Assembly: GCF_034190915.1 (NCBI RefSeq)
Contig: NW_026947485.1
Location: 35,229,519-35,293,518, forward strand
DNA length: 64,000 bases
DNA from: Cavia porcellus
Lineage: Eukaryota; Chordata; Mammalia; Rodentia; Caviidae
Direction: 5' to 3'
The translations under genes were made by a program, and so were the position numbers. Under the pieces are notes generated by a model. That model did no database searches and had not been told where the DNA came from. It saw only the letters and a program-made list of their open reading frames with translations. Each line of letters begins with the position of its first letter. The first letter of the stretch is position 1. Below are positions 48,573-60,316 of this stretch, piece after piece.

Positions 48573-50319
48573 TCTCCAGGATCAAAACTTGTATTTAGCT
48601 GTGACTGTCTCCAAATTACCCACAAGTCCTATAGTTCTAATATTATATTCACTTCATGACCATTTCCTTTTCTAAATATTTTATTCCTGTATTGATCCTT
48701 TAATATCAGATCCTCATCCTTCACATAGATTATAACACAGTCTTTCAAATAATCATCCTAACTTACACATATGTCATTCTATGCCATAACATATTACCAG
48801 ATTAGGCTCAATATAATCAATCCTTTAATAAAGTCCCAATCAACCTTGGTAAGATAAATTTCTGTTAGTTCTTTTCACACCATTACCAAGTGACAAAACT
48901 AGATTTTGTCCAATCCCCTTAAAAGCTCTCAGTTATTTGTCAAGTAAGAATTTCTTTTTTTGCAGAGAGGGGATCCTTCTTGTCTATAACTACTGCCTCC
49001 ATCTGTCAAACATAAATAAATCAAGAAAGTTATGATGCTAAATAGAATTTAACTGATTTTAATTAATCATGTTAGTTCTAGCCAAATGCTACTAATCAGT
49101 GTTCAAATGCATGAAGAAGATGGCACATGCAAGAGAAATAGACATAGATACTATACCTTTGAAGTTTTGGCTTTCCGTAGAGGTGTTTTGTTTGTCTTGT
49201 TTTAAAAGTTCTTTTTGCAAGTGGTCTTTTTATGTCATTTCCTCTTAGTCTTACTCCAAGTAGCTGCCTCTGTTTTCCCAGTAGATATCAGTATGTAACA
49301 TGTGATAGGTAAGATAATTCATTCTTATTCTATTTTCTAGTTGGAGGACAATATCCCAGGAGAAGACTTACATCCAAATTGAGGCTATCAGGCAACCAGG
49401 GAAAATATCTCCATAAGATGCTAACTGGCCTTTCTTACTGTTTCTGTCAGATATTAATAATTTATATTCACATACAGCAGACGTGGCATACGTAGATACT
49501 TTGGATTAATCTCCTGATTCCCACACATATGCATATATTTGTTCATATCTATACACATACACACACGCACATACATAAGATGAAGGAATATACATGAGAA
49601 TATTGTGTAAAAAGTCATGATTTCTGTCTTCCAGAAAATTAACATTTTTATTAACTGTCAACTATGCTAACTCACTCTAATTGAAACATATACCTCAGTT
49701 TAGATCTCTCAAGGAGTTTATCTTGTAGCCATTTACCTTCTCTCCTGCCTTTTAGTTTAAGCCATGTGTTCTCTTTGTATCTCTGTGACAGCTAACACAA
49801 CATAAAGTGGGTCCTCTCTAATAGGTTACCTAAACTGAAAGTAAGATGATCTAAAGGGCAGCTATTTATTGATGCTCCACAGTCACAGATGAGCTCCTCA
49901 GAGTGTAACTACAACACTCACAGTGAAACTTCAGGCCTTTTGAAGTACATTAATTTACTCAGATTACAGGAATACTATGTATTAAATTTCTGCTTCAATG
50001 AGATAAGTGCTACCCTAGTGACCTGAAAGAGTTAATGTATATCGGAAAAGATGAAAATTACTCTCAAGAGAGAGAGATTTATTGAATTAAGTAGTTAAGG
50101 CATAGCATTTTCAATTAATAGATCAAGTACTAAAGACCCTTTCATATTGGTTATCTGTAAACTGTGAATATTTACACACATAAAATATTTGCTTATAATT
50201 CATTCAAAACGAGATTTTTAGAAATATCAAATGTAGATCAGATTCAATTAGCATTTATTCTGTACCTATAGAGTAATTCAAACTATGTTACGTGTCTTCC
50301 CATTAGGATTTTTTTTTTA
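48573..50319. other. Unique intronic DNA, nothing firm
   Basis: AT-rich with a CACACA/CATAC-rich stretch at 49552-49578. Short L1-like echoes are possible but not firm. No exon. Confidence 0.45.
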
Positions 50320-50600
50320 ATTTAAAAGGAAAAAGAGAAAAAAAGCAGAACAAAACAAAACAGTGTAAGGGTGCAAGTAATTCAGAACTACAAAAAAACC
50401 CAAAAAAACAGTAAGCTATCACCAGTTAATAGATTACACGCTATCATCTTAGAAACCGTGTTTCAGGTCACAGGATCAAAGCATACAAAGTGAACATTCA
50501 AACAGTGAGACTTCAAATAGTTGTGTTCAGTAATCCAATCAAAAATATTAATATGGTCTTCTATTTAACACACCCAAACTTCCTTGCTGTTGTATCCTTT
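50320..50600. repeat. Dispersed copy related to the 57 kb tandem unit
   Basis: Shares order and motifs with the units at 57034 and 57414, including ATTCAAACAGTGAGA, a TGTTCAGTAATCCAATCAAAAA segment and an AATATGGTCTTC segment. Family unknown to me. The L1 fragment begins about 110 bp downstream. Confidence 0.55.
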
Positions 50601-50724
50601 AGGGCACTATTTTTTCCCTTTCTTTATTACAACAAAATTTACACATTTTGGGTTTTATTGCTCCCTTAGATCTTATTACTTTTTTTTACTTTTTTATTGT
50701 AAGAGAATAAAATCAAGCATGAAA

Positions 50725-51640
50725 CCTTGAAGACATAGGGGTAGGTAGAGAATTCATGAACAGGACTCAAACTGCACAGGAAATACTTCCCAGAATCAAT
50801 AACTGGGACCACCTCTTATTAAAAAGTTTCTGTAAGTCAAAAAAAATCTCCAGCATAGTGAAAAGAAAACCCACAAACTGGGAAAAGATCTTAGTGAACT
50901 CCCCCTCAGACAAGGGACTTTTGTCTAAAACATACAAAGAATTAAAAAAACTCAGACCCCCAAAATTCAAAGACCCAATCCAAAAATGGGCATCTGAGAT
51001 GAATACACACTTCTCAGAAAAAGAAATACAAATGGCAAATAAATACATGAAAAAATGCTCATCATCATTGGTTATTAGGGAAATGCAAATTAAAACCACA
51101 CTGAGATTCCATCTCACTCCTGAAAGAATAGCTAGGATCAAGAAAACCAACAACAACAAGTGCTGGAGAGGCTGTGGGGAAAAAGGAACTCTCCTACACT
51201 GTTGGTGGGAGTGTAGACTGGTACAACCTTTGTGGAGGTCAGTCTGGAGATTTCTCAAATAGCTAGGATTGGAAGTCTCATTTGTTCCAGCTATTCCACT
51301 TCTAGGCATATTCCCAGAAGAACTGAAAGCATCATACCACAGTGATATATGCGCACCAATGTTTATAGCAGCACAATTTGTAATCGCCAGATCTTGGAAA
51401 CAAACCAAGTGTCCATCAATTGAGGAATGGATAAAAAAGTTGTGGTATTTCTATACAGTGGAGTACTACTCAGCTATAAAGAAGGATCACATTGAGGTAT
51501 TTATCAATAAATGGGCACAGCTTGAAACCATACTCATAAGTGGAATAAATTCCCATTAGGATTTAAGAAGTATGTTGTGAAAACTAGGGGAGGAGGGGGA
51601 ATGGAGTTTTGAAGGCACCATATGCAAAAAAAAATAAATG
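50725..51640 (+). mobile_element. 5'-truncated L1, ORF2 C-terminus and 3' UTR, little decayed
   Basis: In one plus-strand frame, upstream codons read LEDIGVGREFM, then KPTNWEKILVNSPSDKGLL, MKKCSSSLVIREMQIKTT, and the CCHC-like CWRGCGEKGTLLHCWWEC, ending near GINSH at 51559. The only break is one TAG at 51260-51262, after WRFLK; the frame then resumes with EVSFVPAIPLLG. Next come a G-rich 3' UTR (51584-51612) and an A-rich tail near 51626. It keeps about the last 275 of roughly 1,275 ORF2 codons, so it is a dead 5'-truncated copy, but younger than the other LINEs here. Confidence 0.93.
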
Positions 51641-51734
51641 GTTCCTTTCTTTAAGGTGTCCATAAAGAAAAACTCACATGAACTCACCAGGATCAGGCTC
51701 TTGCAAGATCATTAAATTTAGTAAGGTATTTCTT

Positions 51735-51925
51735 CTGAAATATATATATATACACACACACACATATATATATATAAAAAATCCCTAAATATTACATATA
51801 TAAAATCCATAACTATTATATATAAAATCTCTAAATATTATATATATAAAATCCCTAAATATTATATATATATTATCCCTAAATATTATATATATTATTC
51901 CTAAATATTATAGATAGATAGATAG
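51735..51925. repeat. AT-rich minisatellite with (TA)n, (CA)n and GATA
   Basis: TATATA, then ACACACACAC, TATATA, then about six copies of a 24-30 bp unit containing ATCCCTAAATATTA joined by TATATA, then a short TAGA run. The units differ by small substitutions. Confidence 0.85.
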
Positions 51926-52323
51926 ATAATTTTTTCCCCTAAATAGAATGACACATCCTGAAACCCTAGCCTTCCTTCAAGGATTAGCTCCTAGCCCATC
52001 CACACAATTTGAAAGATCAATTTATCTAAAATCATTCAAATTCTTATGGGACCCACAGACCCAAAATTGGTAATTAATCACACACAACTGCAAGTTTTAC
52101 TTCCCTCATGTTTATCTCTCTCTTTTTTTAAAGAGAATTAAAATAAAAATAATACAGAATTTCAAAACAAGATGACAGGAAACATTTTTATTGCATATTG
52201 TTATCTTCAAAATAGCTGCTCAGGTTACCAGAAATAGGCACACAAAATTGATCAAAAAATATAAGCACTAACTGTTCCTTTCAATGAACTAATAGAATGA
52301 GTAGTGCAATTATTTTAGCTCTC

Positions 52324-52324
<1 letters not shown>

Positions 52325-52357
<33 letters not shown>
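52325..52357. repeat. (GT)n microsatellite
   Basis: About 16 GT units, after CTCGA. Confidence 0.95.
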
Positions 52358-52359
<2 letters not shown>

Positions 52360-52667
52360 TTCCCATGTATATCTCTTAAGTTCCCAGTTTGACTAGATGA
52401 AAAGGTACTTTATCTAATACTACTCTATATGACCATTATTTTCAATCAAACTGAAATATCCTATAAAAAATCTTCATAACAAGAGAAGTGCTTACCAGCA
52501 TTCATTTCCAGGTTATGTAAACCCCTGGATCCACAAGAAAAATTCTTTCCTTAATACAAGCAAAATCCTTTTGTGTGAAAGTAATGACGTATATTCTTGG
52601 AGCAAAACATTAATATTAAATTGCTTTTTAAAAGAAAATACTACCTATCCACCATTTGGTTAAAGGA

Positions 52668-52668
<1 letters not shown>

Positions 52669-52705
<37 letters not shown>
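52669..52705. repeat. (GT)n microsatellite
   Basis: About 18 GT units, 310 bp from a similar tract. Confidence 0.95.
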
Positions 52706-52710
<5 letters not shown>

Positions 52711-53328
52711 CAGCTTTTTTGAAGAAAAAAATCACATTTATACTAGGTCTGTGATTAATACAGACCATTTTACAAAATTCCATGTTAATTCAAAATGTAG
52801 CATTAAATTAATTTATTTACTGCAGTTGAGATTAGTCTACAATTTAAAAGATTAGTAAAATGAACTACATTGTTGGATTAAATGAGTTTACAGTAAATAT
52901 AGAAACATTAGATTCCAAAAATAGACAACTATTTCACTGATAGTTCTCCCATAAAATTTAATTTTTCTAGCTTGGTTTCTATTTAACTTTATATTTCTGC
53001 ATTTTATTTGAACTTTTATTTAAAAGCAATCTATGCTGTTGAATTTTTCATAGTATAGAAATATATAAAGATTCAAGTATTATTTAACAGTATGGTTCTG
53101 TGATGTATTTTATTGAATTATCTATGTTAGTATTTTCATTGATTATTCTTGCCAACTGTGCAAATACTAATGAGCAGTGTCCCGGACAGATGAAGTACCT
53201 AAAGAAACCCATGATATGCATCAGAAAACAGAAGCTAAATTCTATCATAAAGTAGGGTGTGAGAGGTTCCCTGATTGGCACCATATGATCCAATTATATT
53301 CCACCAGCTTTTAGTTATTTGCCCTCCA
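52706..53328. other. Unique intronic DNA, nothing recognised
   Basis: AT-rich. The minus-strand frame 53084-53293 was examined: a possible acceptor at 53203 leads into stops. No exon. Confidence 0.45.
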
Positions 53329-53671
53329 TTATGGCTTAGATTTAGTATGTTCCCCCAAAAGTATTATATATTCAGAACCAGAGTTTTAAGAGGATTACAG
53401 ATTTACTAACTTTGATAAGTTCATAGTTAAATGTCCTGTGAGGCAGCAGGATGCGGCTGGAGGAGAAGGGTCACTGGAGGCATACCCTGGTCCCAGCCCT
53501 TTCCTTGTCATTTCTTAGATGCCAAAAATTGAGCAGTTTTTTCACTGTCAAGCTGTTTCTACATTGAACCTGCTATCTATCAACTGAAACCATGAGTCAA
53601 AATAAACCTTTTCTTCTTTGTGTGGTGTGTGTCAGGAATTTTGTCCCAGCAATGGAAAAGCTGACTAATAT
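53329..53671 (+). mobile_element. Solo LTR, MaLR-like
   Basis: TTATGGCTTAGATTTAGTATG, GGAGGAGAAGGGTCACTGG, ACCATGAGTCAAAATAAACC, TTTGTCCCAGCAATGG and AAAGCTGACTAATA are the MaLR LTR order (ends typical of GCAATGGAAAAGCTGACTAA). Bounds approximate. Confidence 0.75.
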
Positions 53672-54260
53672 ACCTCCCATCTCCCATATATAACCAAATA
53701 TCTCAACTTGTAAATTATATTACATGTTCTGCTTCAATAAATACAGTTCACCCTCTGCCCCTATGACCCAAGGGCAATGGCTGAATAGCTGCAATGTCTA
53801 AGTCTTCGCAAAATAGTAGTTGTGTACATGAATTATTTCTATTAACTATACTTCAATTTTTAATTCTCAAAAAAGGCTAACACAGCCAGTAGAAAGATGG
53901 AATAGTTCAGTGAAGTAGGGTGATGAATATGATTCCACATGACACGAGAGTGAATGTTTGTAAACATGATTTGAGAATAGCAAGGAGGAGGGAGAATTTT
54001 TGCTTAAGTCTTACACAGGAAAACTGCCAGAGCTCCACCTAATTATCCTTGGCACTATTCTACCACTCAGTAATAAGCTCATACCATAAAGCAAGTCATA
54101 GAAAAGAAAAAGACAGCATGCTATTTAAATACCACTCATGTTAACGCAGAAGCAATACAGTAAAATTCATGTACCTCATGTTCTCTGCTAATTGCTCAAG
54201 ACATCCTGCTACACAGAAGACAGCAATAGTAGCCGGTCCTAGTCTTCTTTAAATGCCAAC
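53672..54260. other. Unique intronic DNA, nothing recognised
   Basis: AT-rich, no repeat or exon assigned. Confidence 0.45.
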
Positions 54261-54560
54261 TCTTAATAACAAAATCAAAAAAGGTCTTAATTGCATTTAC
54301 CAGGAGCTCATGAACTTTAAAAGTTGTTAATCAGATTTCCATGTAAATGGAGTGACAATTAAAGGTTAAGTACAGGTTTCTGAAATTTCAGAAGTTGAGA
54401 ATATATTGCCCTTCACAGGGGAAAAAACTCAGCCTTGACAGGAACTAAACACCTTAATTAAACATGCAGAAGTGCCATGCTTGTTTTTACGTGAAGTTCC
54501 ATTTCCAAATGTCAAAGTTAATCATGCACTTGACTAAAAATGTGCAACATTCTCTCTGCC
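54261..54560. promoter_or_regulatory. Candidate conserved noncoding block
   Basis: Repeat-free, with GGTCTTAATTGCATTTACC, AGTTGTTAATCAGATTTCC, TGACAATTAAAGG and CACCTTAATTAAACATG. Homeodomain-like TAATTG, TTAATC and TTAATTAA cores are dense here. No open coding frame. Function is inferred from texture only. Confidence 0.3.
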
Positions 54561-55644
54561 AGAGAAGAAATGCTTTAGTATTCTTCTCTGACCAGACATC
54601 TCCAAAAATCTCTGTGGTGTCTCCATACCTAATGCCTCCCTATGATACAAAAACTTTTCTACAAAAAGCTCTTAATTACTCTCCATCAGAGAAGTAATCT
54701 AAAGTCAGAAGTTTTTAATCAATTCTGTTTCATATTTATGTGGCTCAGGAGATGCGTGAGGTGCTTCTTCCATAAATTTGCTGCACCTGTGTCCCTAGAG
54801 TGACATGTTGACAAATGAACACAACATCTTCTCAAACTCCAGTAAGAATTTATGATTCCTTGAAAGAATATATTTGATCAATTATAGTGTCATCACAGTT
54901 GAAAGCAAAACCATGTCTTTGGAGTGCACTTCAGAAAACATGTAAGGGCTGGTATTCTGCAGGGTAATAAACGGCAACCCTAAGCCCCAGAGTCAAGTCT
55001 TCATTCCAGCTCTAACACTCAACCTCAGAGTCTCCAGCTTAAGAGGAGCTAGGAAAACAACCACCAAGTGCAGTAATGAAGGAAATGAAGAGCTGTGTAG
55101 TGCTCTAGACAGAATAACTACAGGACTCAAAATCAGAAAATATTTGCAGTGTGCTATCTCGCTAAATAAAAGTAAATAATTATGCATTAATCCAAGTACA
55201 CATTCATGAAAAATAATCCCTTTTAAAGCCCTAGTTTTTATTTCTGATTATACTCTTAATTCTCTCTTCTTCCTCTTAAAATTCTGGGAAAAATTCAGCG
55301 TTTGTTCACTACAAAGTATCTAGAGCACAAGTTTAAAAAAATGGATTATAAGATGCTACTGGGTGCTACAGCTACTACTACTATTAAAATTACTTCTCAT
55401 AACAATACTTTAACTATTAAATTTGGCCACAAAACAAACCAACAGGCTTCAGTTTTTTAAAAATCCAAAAGTAATACAGTACAGTAAATATTCAATTAAG
55501 AATAATAAAAGGGGGAAGCAGAAGAAAGAATTTTAATAGTTACTTTCAGATTATGCCTCTGCTAAACTATAAAATCTTTTTAGCAGAGTCCATGGCTGTC
55601 TCTCAAAAGGATATGCCAGCTCCAAAGGAGAAGAGTTCAAGGTT
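54561..55644. other. Intronic DNA, nothing firm
   Basis: 54960-55160 may be a diverged MIR (CATTCCAGCTCTAACACTC, AACCTCAGAGTCTCC) but this is weak. Otherwise unique. No exon. Confidence 0.4.
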
Positions 55645-55842
55645 CAAATGTTGCTATATGCCTGTAATCACAGCACTACGGAAGCCTGAAGCAGGAGGAT
55701 CCCAAGTTGGGGCTCAGGTTGAGCAATCTAGCAACTTAGGGAAACCCTGTCTTGTTTTCAAAAAGGGAGGGGAGCAGCGTGCTGGGGATATAGCTCCATA
55801 CAAAGAGCTATCTCTGGGTTCAATCAATCCCTAGTACTGAAA
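55645..55842 (+). mobile_element. B1-ID fused SINE (B1-dID type)
   Basis: A B1-like left half (TATGCCTGTAATCACAGCAC, AAGCAGGAGGATCCCAAG, ACTTAGGGAAACCCTGTCTT) joins after an A/G link to a shortened ID half (GTGCTGGGGATATAGCTC, GGGTTCAATCAATCCCTAGT). This dimer is a known rodent SINE type, present in squirrels, dormice and hystricomorphs and not typical of mouse. Diverged and probably old. Confidence 0.8.
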
Positions 55843-57033
55843 GGAGTTAGACGGTAGAAGGGCTTCCCCTCTTCCAGAGAACTGCTTTTGGGGATTTTAT
55901 ATTTTATTCAATTCCATTAATATCAATAAAGCTTTGCTAATAATCTGATTGAGAAAATGATCCCAATCAATATGAGAAGCTCTAAGCTGTAGAAAACAAG
56001 TGTTCTAAGCTAACACATTTGCCTCTAGCTAGAGTCCTCTGGGTAACAAATGGCATTATAATAACATTGTTGAGTAGGAATTATATTAGTCTGCAAGACA
56101 GAATTTGTTAGTAAAAAAGTGACTAATTCTCATTTGTGTTCCCCAAAGAGGTTTTCACTGAGTCTTGGTGTACAGGTGTTTGCATTCAATCAATACAAAC
56201 TGAATAAATGTTTCTTATGCAGATGAAACCCAAAATCCCAGTCTCATTTAGTACACTGTTCTCCAAAAGTAGGTTTACCTTACAAGATAGACAATCAGGA
56301 CAGGGACTTAACAAGAACACAATGCCAAATTCTTAAGAATTGGTCTTCAGAAACAATCTCTTATAAATCACTACCATAATATCTACCAACAACAAAAATC
56401 ACACTGACCTGTTGGATGTTTCACAAAATCAAACTCATTCCACCATCTGTGTCTTTTTTCATAGAGTCCTACTATTTGAAAAGCCACCTCATTTCCCTCC
56501 GCTAAATCAAATTCAGTTTCCTTTCATGATCCAACACAAATATCAACCTTCTGCTAATCTCTCTGTTCATTCAGCAACTATGGATTGAATGCAAAGTCTT
56601 TTAATATATACTGTACATACAGAGGTGAATAAAGAGATCTCATTGCTCTTTACTGTTCTCCTATTCGTTGACTTACACAAATAATTCTGCAAAAAAGAGT
56701 AAATCTAAACGAAAAAGACAAAAAAAAAAAAAATAGAATACACATCATGGAAAAAGTATACACTCAAAAGTACCACCAATCCTGCAGCTCCTAACTTGGT
56801 TCTTTTCGCTGGTTCTTCATATTCTATGGTCTGTTCCTTTAACTTCCTCTATTAGTTTAAACTATTTATGAGAACTTTCTCTGGGCTGAGCAATAAGCTG
56901 AACACCTTCATTTGTCAGTTAAGTGCCAGATGGAGTTGAATTCATTCTCCAAACCACCTAGTGTGTCTTTGTCTTGTGATACCTGATACCCTATTAACTA
57001 TAGCGAAGTTTTAAACACTGTGATCATTTTTTT
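55843..57033. other. Unique intronic DNA, nothing firm
   Basis: 56400-56620 has L2-like echoes. An A-run lies at 56720-56733. No exon. Confidence 0.4.
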
Positions 57034-57790
57034 ATTTAAAGAAAGATTAAACAAAACAGAAAATAGGTAGAAATAGTACATACATTCAGAGAAAAAAAAA
57101 GAGTAAGAAATCACTAGTTGATGTCATTTTACAAATAGTTGCTCAAGGTACAAAAATGGAACATGTAAAGTGGGAATTCAAACAGACTGCAAAAAGTTCT
57201 AATCAATTGTCCAACAAAAACTTAGTAACATGGTTGTCAATCCTATACATTTAAACATACATGCAGTTATCCATAGCTTCATTTATGTTAAGATTAAACA
57301 AACTAAAGCAGGTTAAAATCATTTTGAACAAAGAATAATAGTATTGCTGGATTTCACTTCATGACACTCCATGATCAGCACTGGGTACTGTAGTGTCTTC
57401 TTTTTAAAACTGAATTTAAAGAAAGACTAAAAAAACAGAAAATGGATAGGAATAATACATAATTTCAAAGAGAAATCACTAGTTGATGACTATAGATTGT
57501 CTTCTTACAAATAGTTACTCAAGATACTAAATTGGAGCATATAAAGTGGGGATTCAAACAGTGAGATTGCAACCAGTACTGTTCAACTATCCAACAAAAA
57601 CTTAGAAATATGGTTATCAATACTCTACACTTAAACATATATACAGTTACCCATATCCTCCATTATGTTGACTTTCAATAAACCCAAGCAGGCTAATATC
57701 ACTCTGAACAAAGAATAACACTTTTGCTGGGTTTCACATTATGACACTCCAGGATCAGCAATGGGTATTTTAGTGTCTCCTTTTCTTCAA
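57034..57790. repeat. 380 bp tandem duplication, two copies
   Basis: Copy A (57034-57413) and copy B (57414-about 57790) align along their whole length. Both begin ATTTAAAGAAAGA, share AGAAATCACTAGTTGATG, TTACAAATAGTT, CAACAAAAACTTAG, GAACAAAGAATAA and TTATGACACTCCA-like text, and end near GTGTCT-CTT. Divergence is visible but modest. A related single copy lies at 50320. I do not recognise the family. Confidence 0.85.
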
Positions 57791-59270
57791 CGTATCTGTT
57801 CATCTTGAGAAGGCACTATTGTGCTCAAGATGATTACCAGCAGCATTCAGAAAAAATAGTGGCATTCAACTCAAGAGTCTCCTACGTTGGCTCGTACATC
57901 AATCATTCATTCAACAATACAGAATCCAATGTACTACAACTACCCAGGCCACAAAGTAGCTCGATGAGGTGCTTTTCCCACTTAAACATTATTTGACTAT
58001 GTGATCACGTAAGTGTAAATTATAATGGTGTATTCCTCAAAAGCAATAGATTTTATCAATCCTGGCAGTGGCATTCTTTCACAAATGAAGCTATAATAAT
58101 TACTGCCTATATTACTGGCCGTGGTGCAGCCATTCTTTCATCTGAAACCACAACCCAAACATTTACTGCTCACATGTTGGCCTTTCTAGAATCTAATGAC
58201 CCATATAAATACAGTGATTCCAAATTCAGTTATCATAACATAAAAGAAATTAGAACCACAAAGGACAAGGAGTGATTTCTGGGAAGGAGTGGCTTTCATT
58301 TCCTTAGCATTTGACTTTCAACTGATAAAAATGTATTTATGTTTAAATACCAGTTTGACCCAAGGACAGTCCTTGTTAGCACAAGTTGGCAGGAAAAAGA
58401 TCTTTTATTTTTTACAATTTACATTCTCACAGATTAACTCTATTATAATCAATAATCCTCAAATTAGTGCTGGGACTGTAGCTCACAGCACTGGTCATTA
58501 CCACATAGATACACACACTCACACACACATGCACACACACATATACACAAACATGCACATGCATGCATGTACCTCACACACAGAAAACAACTATTACCAG
58601 AGAGTAAACTGAAATGTTCCCATTAACAATATAAGGCAATTTAATTTTTAAAAATAATAATTCTCAAATTAATAAATAACACAGGTTTGTTATGTCTTGG
58701 GAGATGACAGATGAGGTAAGAGCTGTCCTACTAGTGTTGCATAAAATTCTGTTACTTTTATTATCTAAAATATCACTAGGACCACTAGTAAGTCATTTAA
58801 TCTTTAAGTCAAAAAAAAACATAAATGACTTCCAATTATACGTGCAGTTTTAAGCGTCAGTCAGCGCTTAACTACTTGAATGACTACAAGATCAGCTTTA
58901 TCCACTCATTTCAGCTCATTTCTATATTCAAATTTTCAAATTCATAAATTCTGGAACAGCTCCAAAGAAGCCTAGAACTCACTATAGTAAAAAGGTTCTA
59001 CGGATAACAAATTTAGAAAATATATTTCTTTTTCACTTGTCAGCCATGATATTTTTAACTGGAAATCACTAATAGGAATCTGGGTGGTGGTATTCTTGAG
59101 GTTTGTCAGATTACTTGAAAGTTGATAAGAAAATAATAATCACATATTGCCATCTTAGAAATATGTTCTATTCTTAGCAGTGAAGGAACTGTATGTCTTG
59201 TAATATTTAGCCTGAAAAAACACAAACAAACAAAGCAATTCCTCCGAAAAAAAATGAAGAATAAAGAATC
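57791..59270. other. Intronic DNA with a (CA)n-rich stretch
   Basis: 58465-58500 (AGTGCTGGGACTGTAGCTCA) may be a decayed ID head, followed by CACACA/CATGCA-rich sequence to about 58580. The frame 58289-58612 owes its length to that stretch. No exon. Confidence 0.45.
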
Positions 59271-59282
59271 CACAATAATAAG

Positions 59283-59660
59283 TGAAAGGCTTGTTGATCC
59301 AGACCGCACACTGTAGCCAGAAAAAGCCTCAGCCAGAATTAGGGAGCTCCTGTCTCCCCCGCCCCTAGAGATTTACCTATATCCCCCACCCTTTGGAACC
59401 TGCCCCTGGCGCCAAACGTGTGCCAATGAAATTCCTGTGCATCTCTAATGGCTTTAGGGCACTGCCCTAAGCTTAGGCTACTTATATTCCCCCACGCCAC
59501 GTGTCCACGTGAGAGAGATCACCAGATTCCAGCGGCCAGCACGCCAGTCCTCTCTCCCCGTGTTCCCAGAATAAAGGCCTCTTTTGTTTTATACTCCTCA
59601 TCTTTTGGAACTATTTTTCATCTTCTGGAAATAATCCTATCAATAAGGGTTAAAAATTCA
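59283..59660 (+). mobile_element. Candidate solo retroviral-type LTR, 378 bp
   Basis: Locally GC-rich. Begins TGAAAGGCTTGTTGATCC and ends AAAAATTCA. Inside are GTGCCAATGAAATTCC (CAAT-like), CTTATATTCCCCC (TATA-like) and CCAGAATAAAGGCCTC (AATAAA signal), in promoter-to-polyA order. A perfect 10 bp flank, CAATAATAAG, occurs at 59273-59282 and 59661-59670. The form recalls class I LTRs. No gag, pol or env sequence is next to it, so it looks like a solo LTR. The real start could instead be the TGTAGCC at 59312. Confidence 0.7.
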
Positions 59661-59670
59661 CAATAATAAG

Positions 59671-60191
59671 GTTATTTAAGTAAGGAAGAAGTTTCCTGTT
59701 AGAAATAAACTAAGAACATTTTCTGACCTACTGGAAACTTAATATTTAGAATGCTTCTAGTCATCATGTGTGAATAAGAGTAAAAATGTAATGGTAGCCT
59801 GTCGCTAGTTCTCTTTAAGGCTGACATTTAAAAGAAGCTTTAATCACAGAATTCAGAGCTTAATCATGTCTTAATGTGCCAATGCTGTTAAAATACTACA
59901 GTGATCTCAACTAGAAAGAATCAAAGAACAAGTCCTATGCCCTACACCAGCGGAGTGGTAAACTTATGGCAGGCACGTGTGCTACATAGGGCTGCTTGTT
60001 ATCACTAAATTCTAAGAGGTTCACCATAGACTTCATGATCTTCTATTAACTACAAAAGTGGCTCAATCCTAATATCAATAATAAAGTATGATTTTTCAAA
60101 AGAAAATCATCTTGATTTCAAAATAAAGATATGCACTTCACTTAATATATAATGAATAAATCTTTAATTGTATTAGAATTCTATATGATGT
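59671..60191. other. Intronic DNA with a possible hAT remnant
   Basis: 59949-60029 has CAGCGGAGTGGTAAACTTATG at the left and a right end whose reverse complement reads CTATGGTGAACCTCTTA, a weak inverted pair like short hAT elements. The rest is unique. Confidence 0.35.
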
Positions 60192-60316
60192 GCCAGGTGC
60201 AGTGACGCATGCCTGTAATCTCAGAACTCGGAAGTGTGAGGCAAGAGGACTGCTGTGAGTTCAAGGCCAGCCTGAACCACATAGTGAAACTCTGACTCAA
60301 AAAAACACCAAAAAAA
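60192..60316 (+). mobile_element. B1 SINE
   Basis: GCCAGGTGCAGTGACGCATG, CCTGTAATCTCAGAACTCGG, GTGAGTTCAAGGCCAGCCTG and CTGACTCAAAAAAACACC. Retains CpG sites, so relatively young. An imperfect flank pair (AGAATTCTATATG, AGAATTATATAC) is a likely target duplication. Confidence 0.93.

Noticed and set aside
50767..51408. 213-codon minus-strand frame
   Set aside because: It is the antisense shadow of the L1 ORF2 tail, which is clearly recognisable on the plus strand.
53084..53293. Minus-strand frame with a CTTTAG acceptor-like site
   Set aside because: The frame after the acceptor hits a stop within a few codons and has no matching donor.
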